Part shown: positions 17,288-26,974 of the stretch, in pieces | Numbering within the stretch: the stretch's first letter is position 1 | How the letters are laid out: each line of letters starts with the position of its first letter | Assembly: GCF_009601055.1 (NCBI RefSeq) | Contig: NZ_WITI01000006.1 | Coordinates: 48,277 to 112,276, forward strand | Length of the DNA stretch: 64,000 nucleotides | Source: Lactococcus sp. dk101 | GTDB taxonomy: Bacteria; Bacillota; Bacilli; Lactobacillales; Streptococcaceae | Direction: 5' to 3' | Made by a program: the position numbers and the translations under genes | Notes under the pieces: generated by a model | The model's input: only the letters and a program-made list of their open reading frames with translations | Databases searched by the model: none | What the model was told of the DNA's origin: nothing

Positions 17288-18160
17288 TTAGTCCTTTTCA
17301 TAAGTTTTTTTAAAATCTACCGCAGCTCCAATCAAGTTGGCATTGTTACGATAATGACAAACTGCCAATTTTGGCATAAATGGTGCCATGCCAACCCGTT
17401 CAAGAATGACACTTAATTGCTTTTCAAGCTCTGGAATAAGCCAATCTGCTTGTGAAACACCGCCGCCAATAATGATTAACTCGGGGTCAAAAGAGTATTG
17501 CAAGTTGTAAATGCCCTTAGCCACATTGAATGTAAATATATCCATCTCAGATTTGGCAACAGGATCGCCAGAAAAAGCCAAATCAAAAATTTCAATCGCC
17601 GTCAGCTTCGTTCCTGTACGTTGAGTGTAACGATCTTCCATGCGAACCGTTGTTCCAAGTTCTGAGAAGGTATGTTCATCATCCATTATCATGAAACCAA
17701 ATTCACCGCCAAACAAATGCTTGCCGTGATGTACTTTGCCATTCATCACCACGCTTCCGCCAACGCCTGTCCCCAAAACAAGAAATAAAACGTTACTCAA
17801 GCCTTTAGCTACACCAAATTCGACTTCGGCAAGTGCTGCGCAGTTGGCATCGTTTTCGATAGAGATGGGTAAACCGAACCGCTTTTCTAGTTCCTGATGA
17901 ATATTAAAATGGTGAATATAAGGCAGGGCACTTGCTCCCTCAATCACGCCCGTTTGCTTATTAACAGCACCTGGAGCACTGATAGCAACGCCCTCCAAAT
18001 CATATTTTTCCTTGTAAGCACTGACAAGAGCTGTCAAACGCTCATAAAATACATCAAGTGTTGCTGGAGTCTTAAAACTTTCGTTTTCACTCAATTTACC
18101 AGTCGTAAAAACAGCAGATTTGATGGATGTGCCTCCAATATCAATGGTCAGTAATGACAT
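17288..18160 (-). CDS. ROK-family sugar kinase (BglK-like)
   Basis: A 290-residue ROK protein: TIDIGGTSIKSA phosphate loop, NDANCAALAE, VLGTGVGGSV, and IIIGGGVS near residue 245. The CxCGxxGC-type zinc cluster of glucokinases is absent, and the sequence HLFGGEFGFM agrees better with the BglK/YpdE-like subgroup acting on beta-glucosides or unphosphorylated sugars. Substrate remains open. AGGAG precedes ATG 18160. It is the first gene of a two-gene operon with scrK. Confidence 0.85.
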   Translation of the reverse strand: MSLLTIDIGGTSIKSAVFTTGKLSENESFKTPATLDVFYERLTALVSAYKEKYDLEGVAISAPGAVNKQTGVIEGASALPYIHHFNIHQELEKRFGLPISIENDANCAALAEVEFGVAKGLSNVLFLVLGTGVGGSVVMNGKVHHGKHLFGGEFGFMIMDDEHTFSELGTTVRMEDRYTQRTGTKLTAIEIFDLAFSGDPVAKSEMDIFTFNVAKGIYNLQYSFDPELIIIGGGVSQADWLIPELEKQLSVILERVGMAPFMPKLAVCHYRNNANLIGAAVDFKKTYEKD

Positions 18161-18348
18161 AAATTCTCCTCTTATTTCTTTTCTATTTTATCAGAAATCC
18201 AAAGCTGTAAGCTGCCCTTTTTAACTTTTGTCACAAATTTCAAATTTAGTTATTTGATTGAGCGGTAAAAAAGAAAAGGCTTTCTTTGTCTTTCTAATTA
18301 TAACACGAATTGATCTTCTTTTGGAATAAGTGCAGATAAGCTTTTCTT

Positions 18349-18380
18349 AAAATAAAAAAGCACAAAAAGTGCTTTTATTT
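18349..18380 (-). terminator. Terminator of the dlt operon
   Basis: AAATAAAAGCAC, loop TTTTT, GTGCTTTTTTATTT on the minus strand; it overlaps the final codons of dltD. Confidence 0.8.
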
Positions 18381-19646
18381 TTGATTGGCCCAAGAATGAG
18401 AAAGATAAGTTTGATTATCAAGTTTATAAGTCGGATAAACAGCCTTTTCTTTCATAAATTGTTGAATAGAAAGACTTGCTTTTAACCAGCCTAATGAGCC
18501 AAAATGATCGGTATCGCCAATAAAATAAGGGGTCTTATATTGATTGGTGAAGTCCACAATATTATTAAACCCTTGACTTCTCAACTGAACTGTTATCTTA
18601 CGACTAAAATCTTCTAGCATTGAGATGGAAAGTCCCGTATAATTGTACCACTTGGCATTGACCGGCTGAATGATAAACTGAACATCATCATGATTTTTGG
18701 CAAAAACATTCAGTAAAGACTGAAAATCAGCATATTCCGGACTTTGCAAATAGCTTACGGACTTTTGATAGTCTTTCAACTTGGTCCAACGATGTCCAAG
18801 ATTAGTATTCCAAACCTTATTATTGATTTGAAATGGGTTATTATTTTGATTTTTTTGAGCATAGTCAACCGCTAATTCACTCAGTAAAGGATTATTTTGT
18901 ACATTAGGTAAGAGAGCCGCGTCTTTTTTGGCTTGTCCGAGACCGTCAACTAGCTTGCTTCTTTCTGCACTGAGCGGAGAAAACAAACTGTCTTCACGTT
19001 TCCAAAATTGATCCGCCGCAAGAACCATAACTTTGTCAGTTGCCCCAATCGCTTTTCCCTTACTCAATGACACTAAACAACTCTTAATCAAAGCATCATC
19101 AGTACTGCCCTTGAAGGCTAATAACCGACGGGCAAGATACTGACTACTGCTGTCTTTCGGATTGGCTTGAGCCAACCAAGCGTAGATTTCTCCTTTGGAA
19201 ACAAATTGCTCAAAAGCCGTTTCAGAAAGGCCTCTTTGCGTGAACCACTGCGGACTAATGATGAAAACAATTTTCCTATTTTTCATTTGATTAGCAATCG
19301 AAGTCAGATAAAAACTATGCGTTAGAGATGAAGTGCCTGGCATTCCAACCAAGTAGGGCGTGTAATTAGACGGATAATGACTAAAGAACGCCGTCGGATG
19401 ATATGGATTGACATGTTCCAGTTCTGAGGAACCTAATATGGGTAAGAGCTTGGGATTGGCAAAAGCCTGTTCTTTTTCTGCATATCCAATAAAATTTAAC
19501 CGATTTCCCGGGTCAGCCGCAAATTCTGACAATTCTTTCTGTGAAAATTTGGGACTCACATTGATAGGGAGAAAGAATAATAAGAAGACTAAAAGAAATG
19601 CCGATAAGAGCGGTGCAAGTTCTTTCAGAATTTTATTACTTTTCAT
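18375..19646 (-). CDS. dltD: D-alanyl-lipoteichoic acid biosynthesis protein DltD
   Basis: A 423-residue DltD: an N-terminal membrane anchor (about residues 12-28), then an SGNH-like extracytoplasmic domain with GSSELEHV carrying the nucleophilic serine and a C-terminal GDTDHFGSLGW with the Asp/His pair. It works with DltB and DltX to pass D-alanine onto lipoteichoic acid outside the membrane. The start overlaps the end of dltC by 11 bases. Confidence 0.96.
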   Translation of the reverse strand: MKSNKILKELAPLLSAFLLVFLLFFLPINVSPKFSQKELSEFAADPGNRLNFIGYAEKEQAFANPKLLPILGSSELEHVNPYHPTAFFSHYPSNYTPYLVGMPGTSSLTHSFYLTSIANQMKNRKIVFIISPQWFTQRGLSETAFEQFVSKGEIYAWLAQANPKDSSSQYLARRLLAFKGSTDDALIKSCLVSLSKGKAIGATDKVMVLAADQFWKREDSLFSPLSAERSKLVDGLGQAKKDAALLPNVQNNPLLSELAVDYAQKNQNNNPFQINNKVWNTNLGHRWTKLKDYQKSVSYLQSPEYADFQSLLNVFAKNHDDVQFIIQPVNAKWYNYTGLSISMLEDFSRKITVQLRSQGFNNIVDFTNQYKTPYFIGDTDHFGSLGWLKASLSIQQFMKEKAVYPTYKLDNQTYLSHSWANQK

Positions 19647-19875
19647 CTATTTTTTCCTTTATGCGCAGGATAATTTTATTAGCAGTATTCCAGTCCTCTC
19701 GATCCATTTCACTTGGTGGCAAGCTAATATCAAAGGCGTTTTCGAGTTCGATAATCAGCATGATAGCCTTCATCGAGTCCAATATGGCTTCTTCAAACAA
19801 GTCCATGTCCAATTCATCTCGAAATTCATCTGTTCCAGATACGCTTTCGATGACGTCTAATACTTCATTTTCCAT
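19636..19875 (-). CDS. dltC: D-alanine carrier protein
   Basis: A 79-residue acyl-carrier-type protein. The phosphopantetheine attachment serine lies in ILDSMKAIML near residue 35, flanked by acidic helices. It receives D-alanyl adenylate from DltA and hands it to DltB. Size and motif match family members; ATG 19875 has AAGGAG upstream. Confidence 0.96.
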   Translation of the reverse strand: MENEVLDVIESVSGTDEFRDELDMDLFEEAILDSMKAIMLIIELENAFDISLPPSEMDREDWNTANKIILRIKEKIDEK

Positions 19876-19902
19876 TTTTAATTCTCCTTGAATCGTTTAT
19901 TT

Positions 19903-21120
19903 TTAAAAGTTAGGAAGCGGAATTTTCACATGCATCGCATACATGAGTGCATCGTTCGGAATTCCTGAAAAAATCAGAAAGCCGATAAATACAACATTAA
20001 AAGTAATAAAAATGCTAATGCCATTGGTCAATGCATTGGCAGGAATTTTCAAGCCTCTCTTTTTCTTCCATCTGAGCCAAGCATCATATCCAATCAGCAA
20101 GAAGGCATGATAGAAACCATACACAATATAGTACCAGGTAAAACCATGCCAAAAGCCCATTAAGCCCATTGAAGCCAAGTAACCACAGGTCGCTACCGTC
20201 ACCATATTTTTAGTCCATTTCTGGACCATGATGGTTTTCATTAACCGCATGGCCACAAAATCACGGAACCAAAAGCTTAAAGTCATATGCCAACGGTTCC
20301 AAAAGTCCTTGATATTTTTGGCGATAAATGGCCGATTAAAATTATGCGGTATATCGTATCCCATGATGGCACTCACACCAATAACAAACAGCGAATAGCC
20401 AGCGAAATCAAAGAATAAGTAAAGCCCGTAAGCATACATACTTCCAGTCATGTTTAGAAAACTGGGACTTAGCGTCGCTTGTATAGCTAAATGATGTAAA
20501 AAATACGTGTCAATCAAATAGCCAATGATATATTTATACAAGAAACCTTGAAAAATATAGAAAATTCCTTTTCCAAGCAAGTCTGGATAGTTTTTAGTCA
20601 AGGGGCTTTCCATTTCCTTGCGAAAACGTCTGAAGCGATCGATTGGGCCAGATGAAATCGTTGGGAAAAAGTAAAGAAAATAGAAATATTCTTTGAGTGG
20701 CACGTCTTTTATCAATCCATCACGAATTTCTAAAATGATGTTTACCGTTTTAAAAGTAACATAAGAAATTCCTAAAAATCCAAAAAGCGATTGCGGATGA
20801 GCTGGATCAATCAAAGGTGTTAATTTGACCATAAACAATGGAAAAATCGATAAGAGTAAAACGGTCAGAAAGACAGAGAATTGATTTTTCTTCCATTTTA
20901 CTTTATAGTGCTCATAAAACTTGATGAGGACTGTTTCAAATCCTCCAAAGAATAGCAAGGCCCACAAGGACATGGTTCCAGAAAAGGTAAGCCATAAAAA
21001 AGCGATGGTAAAAAGGACTTGATACCACATGAGCTTTTTCCCAAACGCATGAGCAATCACAATCGGCAACAATGCCAAGCCCAAATAGACAAAATAGAAA
21101 GGCGATGAATAAGGTTGCAT
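19903..21120 (-). CDS. dltB: MBOAT-family D-alanyl transfer protein DltB
   Basis: A 405-residue polytopic MBOAT acyltransferase with the conserved PFIAKNIKDFWNRWH segment and the catalytic-histidine motif FWHGFTWYY near residue 325. It accepts D-alanine from DltC at the cytoplasmic tunnel. The start is ATG 21120, 4 bases after the dltA stop; the longer frame reads into dltA. Confidence 0.96.
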   Translation of the reverse strand: MQPYSSPFYFVYLGLALLPIVIAHAFGKKLMWYQVLFTIAFLWLTFSGTMSLWALLFFGGFETVLIKFYEHYKVKWKKNQFSVFLTVLLLSIFPLFMVKLTPLIDPAHPQSLFGFLGISYVTFKTVNIILEIRDGLIKDVPLKEYFYFLYFFPTISSGPIDRFRRFRKEMESPLTKNYPDLLGKGIFYIFQGFLYKYIIGYLIDTYFLHHLAIQATLSPSFLNMTGSMYAYGLYLFFDFAGYSLFVIGVSAIMGYDIPHNFNRPFIAKNIKDFWNRWHMTLSFWFRDFVAMRLMKTIMVQKWTKNMVTVATCGYLASMGLMGFWHGFTWYYIVYGFYHAFLLIGYDAWLRWKKKRGLKIPANALTNGISIFITFNVVFIGFLIFSGIPNDALMYAMHVKIPLPNF

Positions 21121-21124
21121 TGCT

Positions 21125-22615
21125 TTAACCCAATACTTGCGCCGCAAGCAGCTTTCTATCTATTTTTCCGTTAGCGTTTAGTGGAAAGTCATTTACAAAG
21201 ACATATTGTGTGGGCAACATATAATCCATGATACTTTTCAAAAGTTCTGCCTTTAAACTTTTACTATATGCCCGTTCTTCTGCCTTGTTTTCAAATTTTT
21301 GGCTTGCCTTTAAGACAGCAACTAAGCCAACCACTTTATGTTGAGGGTCTGTTTTTGGTAGGACAATCGCCTTTTCAACGGCTTCAATCCGAAGCAAGTG
21401 TGCTTCAATATCTTGCAATTCAATTCTAAAGCCATTGAATTTGACTTGAAAATCTAGTCTGCCTTGATAATGAAGCAAGCCATCAGCGTCAATACTTCCA
21501 ACGTCACCCGAATGATAAGCCTTTTGATTAGCAATTTCAAAGAAAGCTTGCTTGGTTTTTTCAGGATTTTCAAAATAAGCTTTGGCAACTGAATCACCCA
21601 CGATAATCAATTCTCCGTCCAAGATTTTGACTTCGACACCAGGTTTGGCATAGCCCAATGGAATTCGGTCTAATCCTTGAAGGAGTTTAGGCGTCAATAA
21701 AAGCTGGCTGATTGCGCCTGTTGCTTCCGTTGGCCCATAAGTATTATAAACGGCGGCATTTGGAAAACGTTCCAGTAATTTTTTTGCCGTTTTAACCGTT
21801 AATTCTTCCCCACAAAAAATAAATTGTTGTAAATCAGGGTGCTTTTCGGCAACGAATGACGGATCAAGCAAACAAATATCGACAAATGAAGGTGTTGAAA
21901 TCCAAGTATTGATTTCACTGTTATTGATTCGCTCAAACAAGCGTTTAAAGTTTGTTGTTTCCTCTCGTGATAGAGAAACCAAAGTTCCACCTGTCGTCAA
22001 ACAGGGATAAATTGAAAAAATAGACAAATCAAAACTGTATAAGGCCTGTTCCAAGAAATGATTATGTTCAATTTTCTGGAAATCTTGGTTCATCCAGTCT
22101 GTAAATGAAGCTAGATTATCATGCGTCACTTCAACACCTTTGGGAATTCCTGTTGTCCCTGATGTATAGATGATATAGTTGCTGTCATTTCCTGAGACAC
22201 TTTTGCGCAAGTCCACTTGCTCCCAATCAAAATCAGGTTGGCCTTGATAAGAGATAGCCAAGGTGTGCCCCAACAGCTTTTTCAAGTCTTCTTCTACTGG
22301 GCTTGTCGTCAAAATGAGACTTGGTTTTGAAGCATTCACAATCATTTCAACGCGTTCAAGTGGCGTATGCGCATCAATCGGAATATAGGCACGCCCTGTC
22401 TTAGAAACAGCCAACATACTAGCTAAAGTCAAGAAGTCATTTTTACCTAAAACCATTATTGGACGACTTGATCCTTGGGACTCATCTATTTGGTTTGAAA
22501 TTGCTTCAATCGCTTGAAATAAATCGCTGTAACTATAATCTTGACTACTTTCTGATAATGCTATCTGATCTGGATTTTGTTTGGCAACTTCAAAAATTTG
22601 TTCTAATAGTGTCAT
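21125..22615 (-). CDS. dltA: D-alanine--[D-alanyl carrier] ligase
   Basis: A 496-residue adenylate-forming enzyme: IIYTSGTTGIPKG (ATP loop) near residue 150, YNTYGPTEAT, YHSGDVG, GRLDFQVKFNGFRIEL and the catalytic lysine in NGKIDRK near the C-terminus. It activates D-alanine and loads DltC, reducing the negative charge of teichoic acids. It follows dltX by 20 bases with GGGGGAAAAG as ribosome binding site. Confidence 0.97.
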   Translation of the reverse strand: MTLLEQIFEVAKQNPDQIALSESSQDYSYSDLFQAIEAISNQIDESQGSSRPIMVLGKNDFLTLASMLAVSKTGRAYIPIDAHTPLERVEMIVNASKPSLILTTSPVEEDLKKLLGHTLAISYQGQPDFDWEQVDLRKSVSGNDSNYIIYTSGTTGIPKGVEVTHDNLASFTDWMNQDFQKIEHNHFLEQALYSFDLSIFSIYPCLTTGGTLVSLSREETTNFKRLFERINNSEINTWISTPSFVDICLLDPSFVAEKHPDLQQFIFCGEELTVKTAKKLLERFPNAAVYNTYGPTEATGAISQLLLTPKLLQGLDRIPLGYAKPGVEVKILDGELIIVGDSVAKAYFENPEKTKQAFFEIANQKAYHSGDVGSIDADGLLHYQGRLDFQVKFNGFRIELQDIEAHLLRIEAVEKAIVLPKTDPQHKVVGLVAVLKASQKFENKAEERAYSKSLKAELLKSIMDYMLPTQYVFVNDFPLNANGKIDRKLLAAQVLG

Positions 22616-22635
22616 TTCTTTTCCCCCTTTGGTGT

Positions 22636-22764
22636 TTAAAATTCGTTATAAATAAAGTGCGCTCCACCTGTATGGCTGTATGAATAGAGATAAAGTAAAA
22701 CGACAATGATGATAAAATAAAAGAGCGTTTTTGCTATGTATTTCCAGAATGCTTGATGTTTCAT
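22636..22764 (-). CDS. dltX: Small membrane protein DltX
   Basis: A 42-residue protein at the head of the dlt operon: a basic start MKHQAFWKYIAKTL, one membrane helix, and the conserved C-terminal HFIYNEF-type motif preceded by YSHTGGA. DltX contributes its C-terminal motif as an acyl intermediate in D-alanine transfer. The RBS is AAGAGGTTATAAAAT before ATG 22764. It lies just upstream of dltA. Confidence 0.93.
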   Translation of the reverse strand: MKHQAFWKYIAKTLFYFIIIVVLLYLYSYSHTGGAHFIYNEF

Positions 22765-22823
22765 ATTTTATAACCTCTTCTTATTTCTCTCCTTGACTCA
22801 TTTTCAACTGCTCCATTTCGCCT

Positions 22824-23747
22824 TTAATAAATGATTTTCTTGATGTAGTTTTGAACCAATGGTTCTAAAACCACTCGACCGTGCTTGTATTGGGTCGGAT
22901 AAAGGTAAATGGAAACAGGATTTTTATTTGCCATTAACAAATGGTAAATGGAAAAAGTATCTGCCCAAGGAATAGCGCCGTCCGTTTGTTCAGCAGTATT
23001 CCAATTTCCTTCTAGGAGATAAATTTGCGTCTCTGGACTGATTTAGCTGTAATGGGCAGCGATATAATCATACATGGGCGTTTTTAGAATTGGACCATTG
23101 GTCAAAAGCGACGTCAAAGTCTCGCCCACTTGAAAATGTGCTTCCGTATTGTATTCGCCATCAAGTGAAAGATACTTTTTGACTTTAGGCAAGTTGGCTA
23201 CATTGGCATAATCCATCATGTAGTAGATTGCTCCAGTTCCCCCAGACGAATAACCGACCAAATTGATGGCTTGGTAATGGTATTTGCTGACCAAATAATC
23301 CATGGCCACTTTGATGGCTTTAGCATAAATCTCACCGCTGATGGTTCCTTTAACAGTAGCAAACTCGATAATCGGCGTTTTATCCAGCGGATTGATGCTA
23401 CCAGATACGTTCAATTTATCATTTTTAGAAATGTCAACTTGTAAATTTAAGCAGTCTTTTTGCGGGCTGAGGGTTGGAAACATGCCCTCAATAAGCCGGT
23501 CTAACGGATGAGCAGTTCCTCCTGAACCCGTGATATAAAAAGTCGGGATGACGCTACTGCTTGTACTTGTTGCTGTTATTATCTTTGTTGTGCTGCTACT
23601 TGATGAGGCGATTGTTTTTCCTTGTGTGCTCCTTTTTTGAGCCGCAACACTTTGTCTGCCAAGTAAAAAGCTCAGTCCAATCATGATAATGATAAGGACG
23701 AGCAAGGGAATTGTTTTCATTCTTTTTTTATTTAGTCGCTTATTCAT
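22824..23747 (-). pseudogene. DUF915 alpha/beta hydrolase interrupted by an in-frame TAA
   Basis: The first 234 residues show an N-terminal membrane anchor, a Ser/Thr-rich linker, TFYITGSGGT, and the nucleophile elbow GYSSGG (Ser near residue 173). A TAA at 23045-23043 interrupts the frame after AAHYS. The same frame continues for another 72 codons as ISPETQIYLLEGN, TDGAIPWADTF, YKHGRVVLEP up to a stop at 22824, which supplies the acidic and histidine part of the fold. The break is therefore a nonsense change in a once complete 307-residue gene. Its stop lies 60 bases before dltX, so it could co-transcribe with the dlt operon. Confidence 0.85.
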
Positions 23748-23935
23748 GCATCACCTCACCTTTTTTATTCTTTGAATTATAGCACAATAAATCAGCCAAA
23801 TTTCGTCCAATCATGAGGCTTTCATTCAAATTTAATGATAATTTTTCATAAGTTTTTTTTATAAGCTTCTGTATTCTATAAAATATATTCTACCATATTT
23901 TTAGCGTTTAAGCCAGTTCATTAATTACAAAAGAA

Positions 23936-23957
23936 AAAAACAGCCTAAGCTGTTTTT
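23936..23957 (-). terminator. Terminator after the YjjG-type gene
   Basis: AAAAACAGC, loop TTAG, GCTGTTTTT followed by T on the minus strand. Confidence 0.75.
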
Positions 23958-23963
23958 CATTTA

Positions 23964-24656
23964 TTATTTTGTTGTCAGTACTGACAAGAGGTCTAAGAGA
24001 TCCGAAATCTCGACATCTGCTGTGATGTTCTGATCAGCAGTCTGTCCTTTGGGATTGTACCAAATGCTTGTGATACCTGCGTTCTTACCACCTTGAATGT
24101 CAGAGGTTAAACTGTCCCCAATGATGATAAATTCGTCTTTTGAGTCAAAGTCAATCTGATCAAAAACATGCTCAAAAAAGGCCAAACTCGGTTTTTGCGC
24201 GCCTACTTCTTCGCTAATAAAAACGTTTGAAAAATAAGGTAAAATACCCGAAGCCTCAATTCGTGGTCTCGAAACACGTGACAAGCCATTGCTAACAATA
24301 TAGAGCTGATGGTCTGTCTCAGACAGATGGTCAAGCAGCTCTTGCGCATGCTCCATCAGTTGATGGCCCTGTGAAAGATAGGTTTGATAGGCTTCATCGA
24401 TAGCAGGCCCGTCGAAATCTCCAACAAGCTCAAGCGCCTCAAAAAAGCGAACGAAGCGTTGCGCAATCAAGTTTTCACGTGAAAGATTGCCTTGTTCAAG
24501 CTGGAGCCAAAGGGCTTTGTTTTCACGGTCATAAATGGCTCTATTTTCTTCCGTATCTGGAATTTGATAGGCCTCAAATATTTTTCCTAAAGCAGCATAT
24601 TCTGCCTGGTCAAAATCAAGCAGTGTGTTGTCAATATCAAAAAGTAATTTGGTCAT
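23964..24656 (-). CDS. YjjG-type HAD pyrimidine 5'-nucleotidase
   Basis: A 230-residue HAD hydrolase. Motif I is DIDNTLLDF at residues 7-15, motif II is IVSNG near 118, motif III is KPS in GAQKPSLAFF, and motif IV is IIGDSLTSDIQGGKNAG. The four-helix cap and overall pattern match the YjjG family that removes phosphate from non-canonical pyrimidine nucleotides. It follows thyA by 14 bases, a fitting partner for dTMP synthesis. Confidence 0.88.
   Translation of the reverse strand: MTKLLFDIDNTLLDFDQAEYAALGKIFEAYQIPDTEENRAIYDRENKALWLQLEQGNLSRENLIAQRFVRFFEALELVGDFDGPAIDEAYQTYLSQGHQLMEHAQELLDHLSETDHQLYIVSNGLSRVSRPRIEASGILPYFSNVFISEEVGAQKPSLAFFEHVFDQIDFDSKDEFIIIGDSLTSDIQGGKNAGITSIWYNPKGQTADQNITADVEISDLLDLLSVLTTK
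23973..23986. repeat. Iterated palindrome copy 8
   Basis: TGTCAGTACTGACA, at the 3' end of the YjjG-type gene. Confidence 0.7.
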
Positions 24657-24670
24657 TTTAGCTTTCTCTA

Positions 24671-25513
24671 TTAGATTGCCAAGTCAAAGCGTAATTGTGG
24701 TTTGACTGGTTCATAGTCAACGAGTTCGAAATCCTCTGGCTTAATGTCAAAGAAGTTGGTTCCGTCAGGTACATTCAGAACCAGACGGGCTTCTTTTTCA
24801 CTCGGTGTACGTGATAATAATGTGTTGGCTTGTTCAAATTGATTGTCGTAAATATGAAGATTATTGATAAAATAGAAGAATTTGCCGACTTTCCAAGAGA
24901 AGTGTTTCGCAATCATCATTTGGAGTGCCACATATTGCATAGCATTGATGTGATGCGCGACTAACATATCGTTTGAGCGTTGGATTAGGGTCGCATCAAG
25001 ATAGATTTGACCGTCGGCTTGACGTCTTACTTCAAACATGGTCTGAAAAGCACATGGCAACAAGCCTTCAGTAGCTTCAAAATCTTCATATTGCCATAAA
25101 TTAATGATATTTCTGCGGTTCCAGGGATTTTTTTCTAAACCTGCCAAAAGTTTCCCAATGATGTCGTATTTTTTGACCGTCGCACCGTAACGTTGACCGA
25201 TAGTTCCTGTCGTTCCGACTTCCCATTCGTCCCAGTAATTGACACCATATTTTTCTTTCAAAACACTCAAATCACTGGTTTGATCTTGATAAATCCACAT
25301 CAATTCTTTAATAGCACTTTTGATTGGAATGGGTCGTAAACTTGTAATTGGAAATTGACCATTTTCTAAATCATAAACAGCAAATGCGCCTGTGATATAC
25401 TTGCTATTTGCTGTTTTACCATCCTTGTATTTTGGACGGGCTTGCTCTGAAAAAACACCATTATCTAAGATATTTTGGATGTTTCCTTTAAAAATCTGGT
25501 CTGCGTAAGCCAT
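24671..25513 (-). CDS. thyA: Thymidylate synthase
   Basis: A 280-residue ThyA converting dUMP to dTMP with methylenetetrahydrofolate. It has the catalytic cysteine in [28 protein letters not shown], the NLHIYDNQ motif, and the C-terminal [10 protein letters not shown]. Its length is the longer lactic-acid-bacterial form. AAGGAAAAC precedes ATG 25513. No folA (dihydrofolate reductase) follows; instead the nucleotidase gene is next. Confidence 0.96.
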   Translation of the reverse strand: MAYADQIFKGNIQNILDNGVFSEQARPKYKDGKTANSKYITGAFAVYDLENGQFPITSLRPIPIKSAIKELMWIYQDQTSDLSVLKEKYGVNYWDEWEVGTTGTIGQRYGATVKKYDIIGKLLAGLEKNPWNRRNIINLWQYEDFEATEGLLPCAFQTMFEVRRQADGQIYLDATLIQRSNDMLVAHHINAMQYVALQMMIAKHFSWKVGKFFYFINNLHIYDNQFEQANTLLSRTPSEKEARLVLNVPDGTNFFDIKPEDFELVDYEPVKPQLRFDLAI

Positions 25514-26014
25514 TTTTGTTTTCCTTCATTCTAAATTTGTTTGAATTTTAACTCATTCATAATTATTTTTTCATTTATCCTACTATTTGTATTCTATCAC
25601 AAAATATTACCTATAATAAAACAGTTAAAAACGGAAGACCGTATATATAAAATAAGTCCGTGCTTTTATCAAAGTTTGAACAACTCGAATACTTTCATCC
25701 CTAAATTAAGTTCAGTCTTCTCTCAATTTATAAAAGCACCGAGCTTGAGTTCGTGTGCTTCTTAAAAAAATAATTATTTTAGAAACAGTTATGAGAACAT
25801 TATATCATAATTTAGTTCCTTCCCAATTTATAAATGATGTTCTATTCAAAAGAACCATCTGTATTTCAAAAGTACTAGATAATATACTAAAATTATTTTA
25901 TCTATTTTTAATAGCCACTCTATAACATCTTTAAGAATACATGATATCCTCATTGTTATCATTATAACTATACTATTTGAACTTTAGTTAACAGGATTGT
26001 GACATTACTTATCG
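25514..26014. other. Spacer between thyA and the pilus operon
   Basis: About 500 AT-rich bases without a convincing gene. AGTCCGTGCTTTTAT (around 25653) and ATAAAAGCACCGAGCT (around 25728) form an imperfect inverted pair about 60 bases apart, possibly a remnant of a mobile element or a long hairpin. The sortase gene has no clear terminator here. Confidence 0.5.
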
Positions 26015-26897
26015 TTAAGTTGCCTTATTATGACCTAAGCAGTTTTTCACAACAATCCATATAAATATCACAAATATCAAGAATATCAATGCTAAAATTA
26101 TTATCATCTGTTTGATATGCTTGTATTTAATATTTTTTATTTGACTGGTCGTTTCATTGTTCACATATGTAGTTCTGACGCCGGTGACCAATAATCGATG
26201 GGTGTTAACCATATAAGGTGTGCAAGTTACAAGGGTAACCTGATCTAAATTTGCGTCAATTTTTAAACTGTCCAGTTGATTAGGTAGAACTGTCTTAAAT
26301 TTGACAATTTTGTAGGCCAGCTTTTTGCCTTCTACTTCGATATAAAATTTATCTCCCTTACTCAATTTATCTAAATCGGTAAATAATTTCTTTTCGGGGA
26401 CACCGCTGTGACCAGTAATGACTGAGTGGGTACCATCCCCACCTATAGGAAATGATGAGCCTTGCAATACAGTAGCTCCTTCATCTAACAAAACATCATT
26501 CGTTTCATCGTATAAAGGTAAACTCACATCGATTTTAGGAATATATATTGCTCCAATTAAGTGTGAATTCAAGTATTTTTCAGTCACTGATTTGTTTTTT
26601 TCTTTTCCTGAAGAAAATGGATCTTTAACATCTCCCATTCCTGGAATGTTCGTTAAAGCATTTTCTTTTATCAGTTTTTTTGTTTTCACTTTCCAACTCA
26701 GCTAGTCGTTCATTTTTTTCTTTAGCAGTTAACTTAGAATACTCTTTTTGATAATTGGTAATCACACTTTGGTCGTATAAATTATTAACAGTATTAGAAA
26801 TAAATGGATACGATATAACTAATATGCCTGAAACGAAGAGTAAAAGCATAATTAATTTAATAACTATCGAGTTTTTTCCATTTTTTTGGTTTTTCAT
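26015..26897 (-). pseudogene. Class C sortase split by a +1 shift in an A7 tract
   Basis: Two overlapping frames together form one pilus sortase. Frame 1 (26897 to about 26690) carries the N-terminal TM helix and NYQKEYSKLTAKEKNERLAELESENKK. Frame 2 (about 26689 to 26015) carries the rest: NALTNIPGMGDVKDPF (lid region), the catalytic His in HSVITGHSG, TLVTC with the catalytic Cys, HRLLVTG with the Arg, and a C-terminal TM helix. Removing one A from the A7 run at about 26675-26681 joins the frames without gaps. As it stands the enzyme is split unless slippage or a sequence error accounts for it. Confidence 0.85.
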
Positions 26898-26933
26898 TTT
26901 ACCTCCATAGTCATTTTTAATATCTTATTAAAA

Positions 26934-26962
26934 AATAAACTGGGAAGGCCCCAGTTTATTCT
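26934..26962 (-). terminator. Hairpin between backbone pilin and sortase
   Basis: AATAAACTGGG pairs with CCCAGTTTATT over a five-base loop. A weak T tail follows on the minus strand, so it probably attenuates rather than stops transcription into the sortase gene. Confidence 0.6.
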
Positions 26963-26974
26963 TAAATCGAACCT

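Noticed and set aside
25541..25765. 74-residue plus-strand frame downstream of thyA region
   Set aside because: AT-driven frame without ribosome binding site or protein-like pattern.
26670..26700. Programmed ribosomal frameshift in the sortase gene
   Set aside because: The required shift is +1 (or -2) on an A-run; no stop/slow-codon or pseudoknot context typical of programmed +1 sites was seen. Slippage or indel is simpler.
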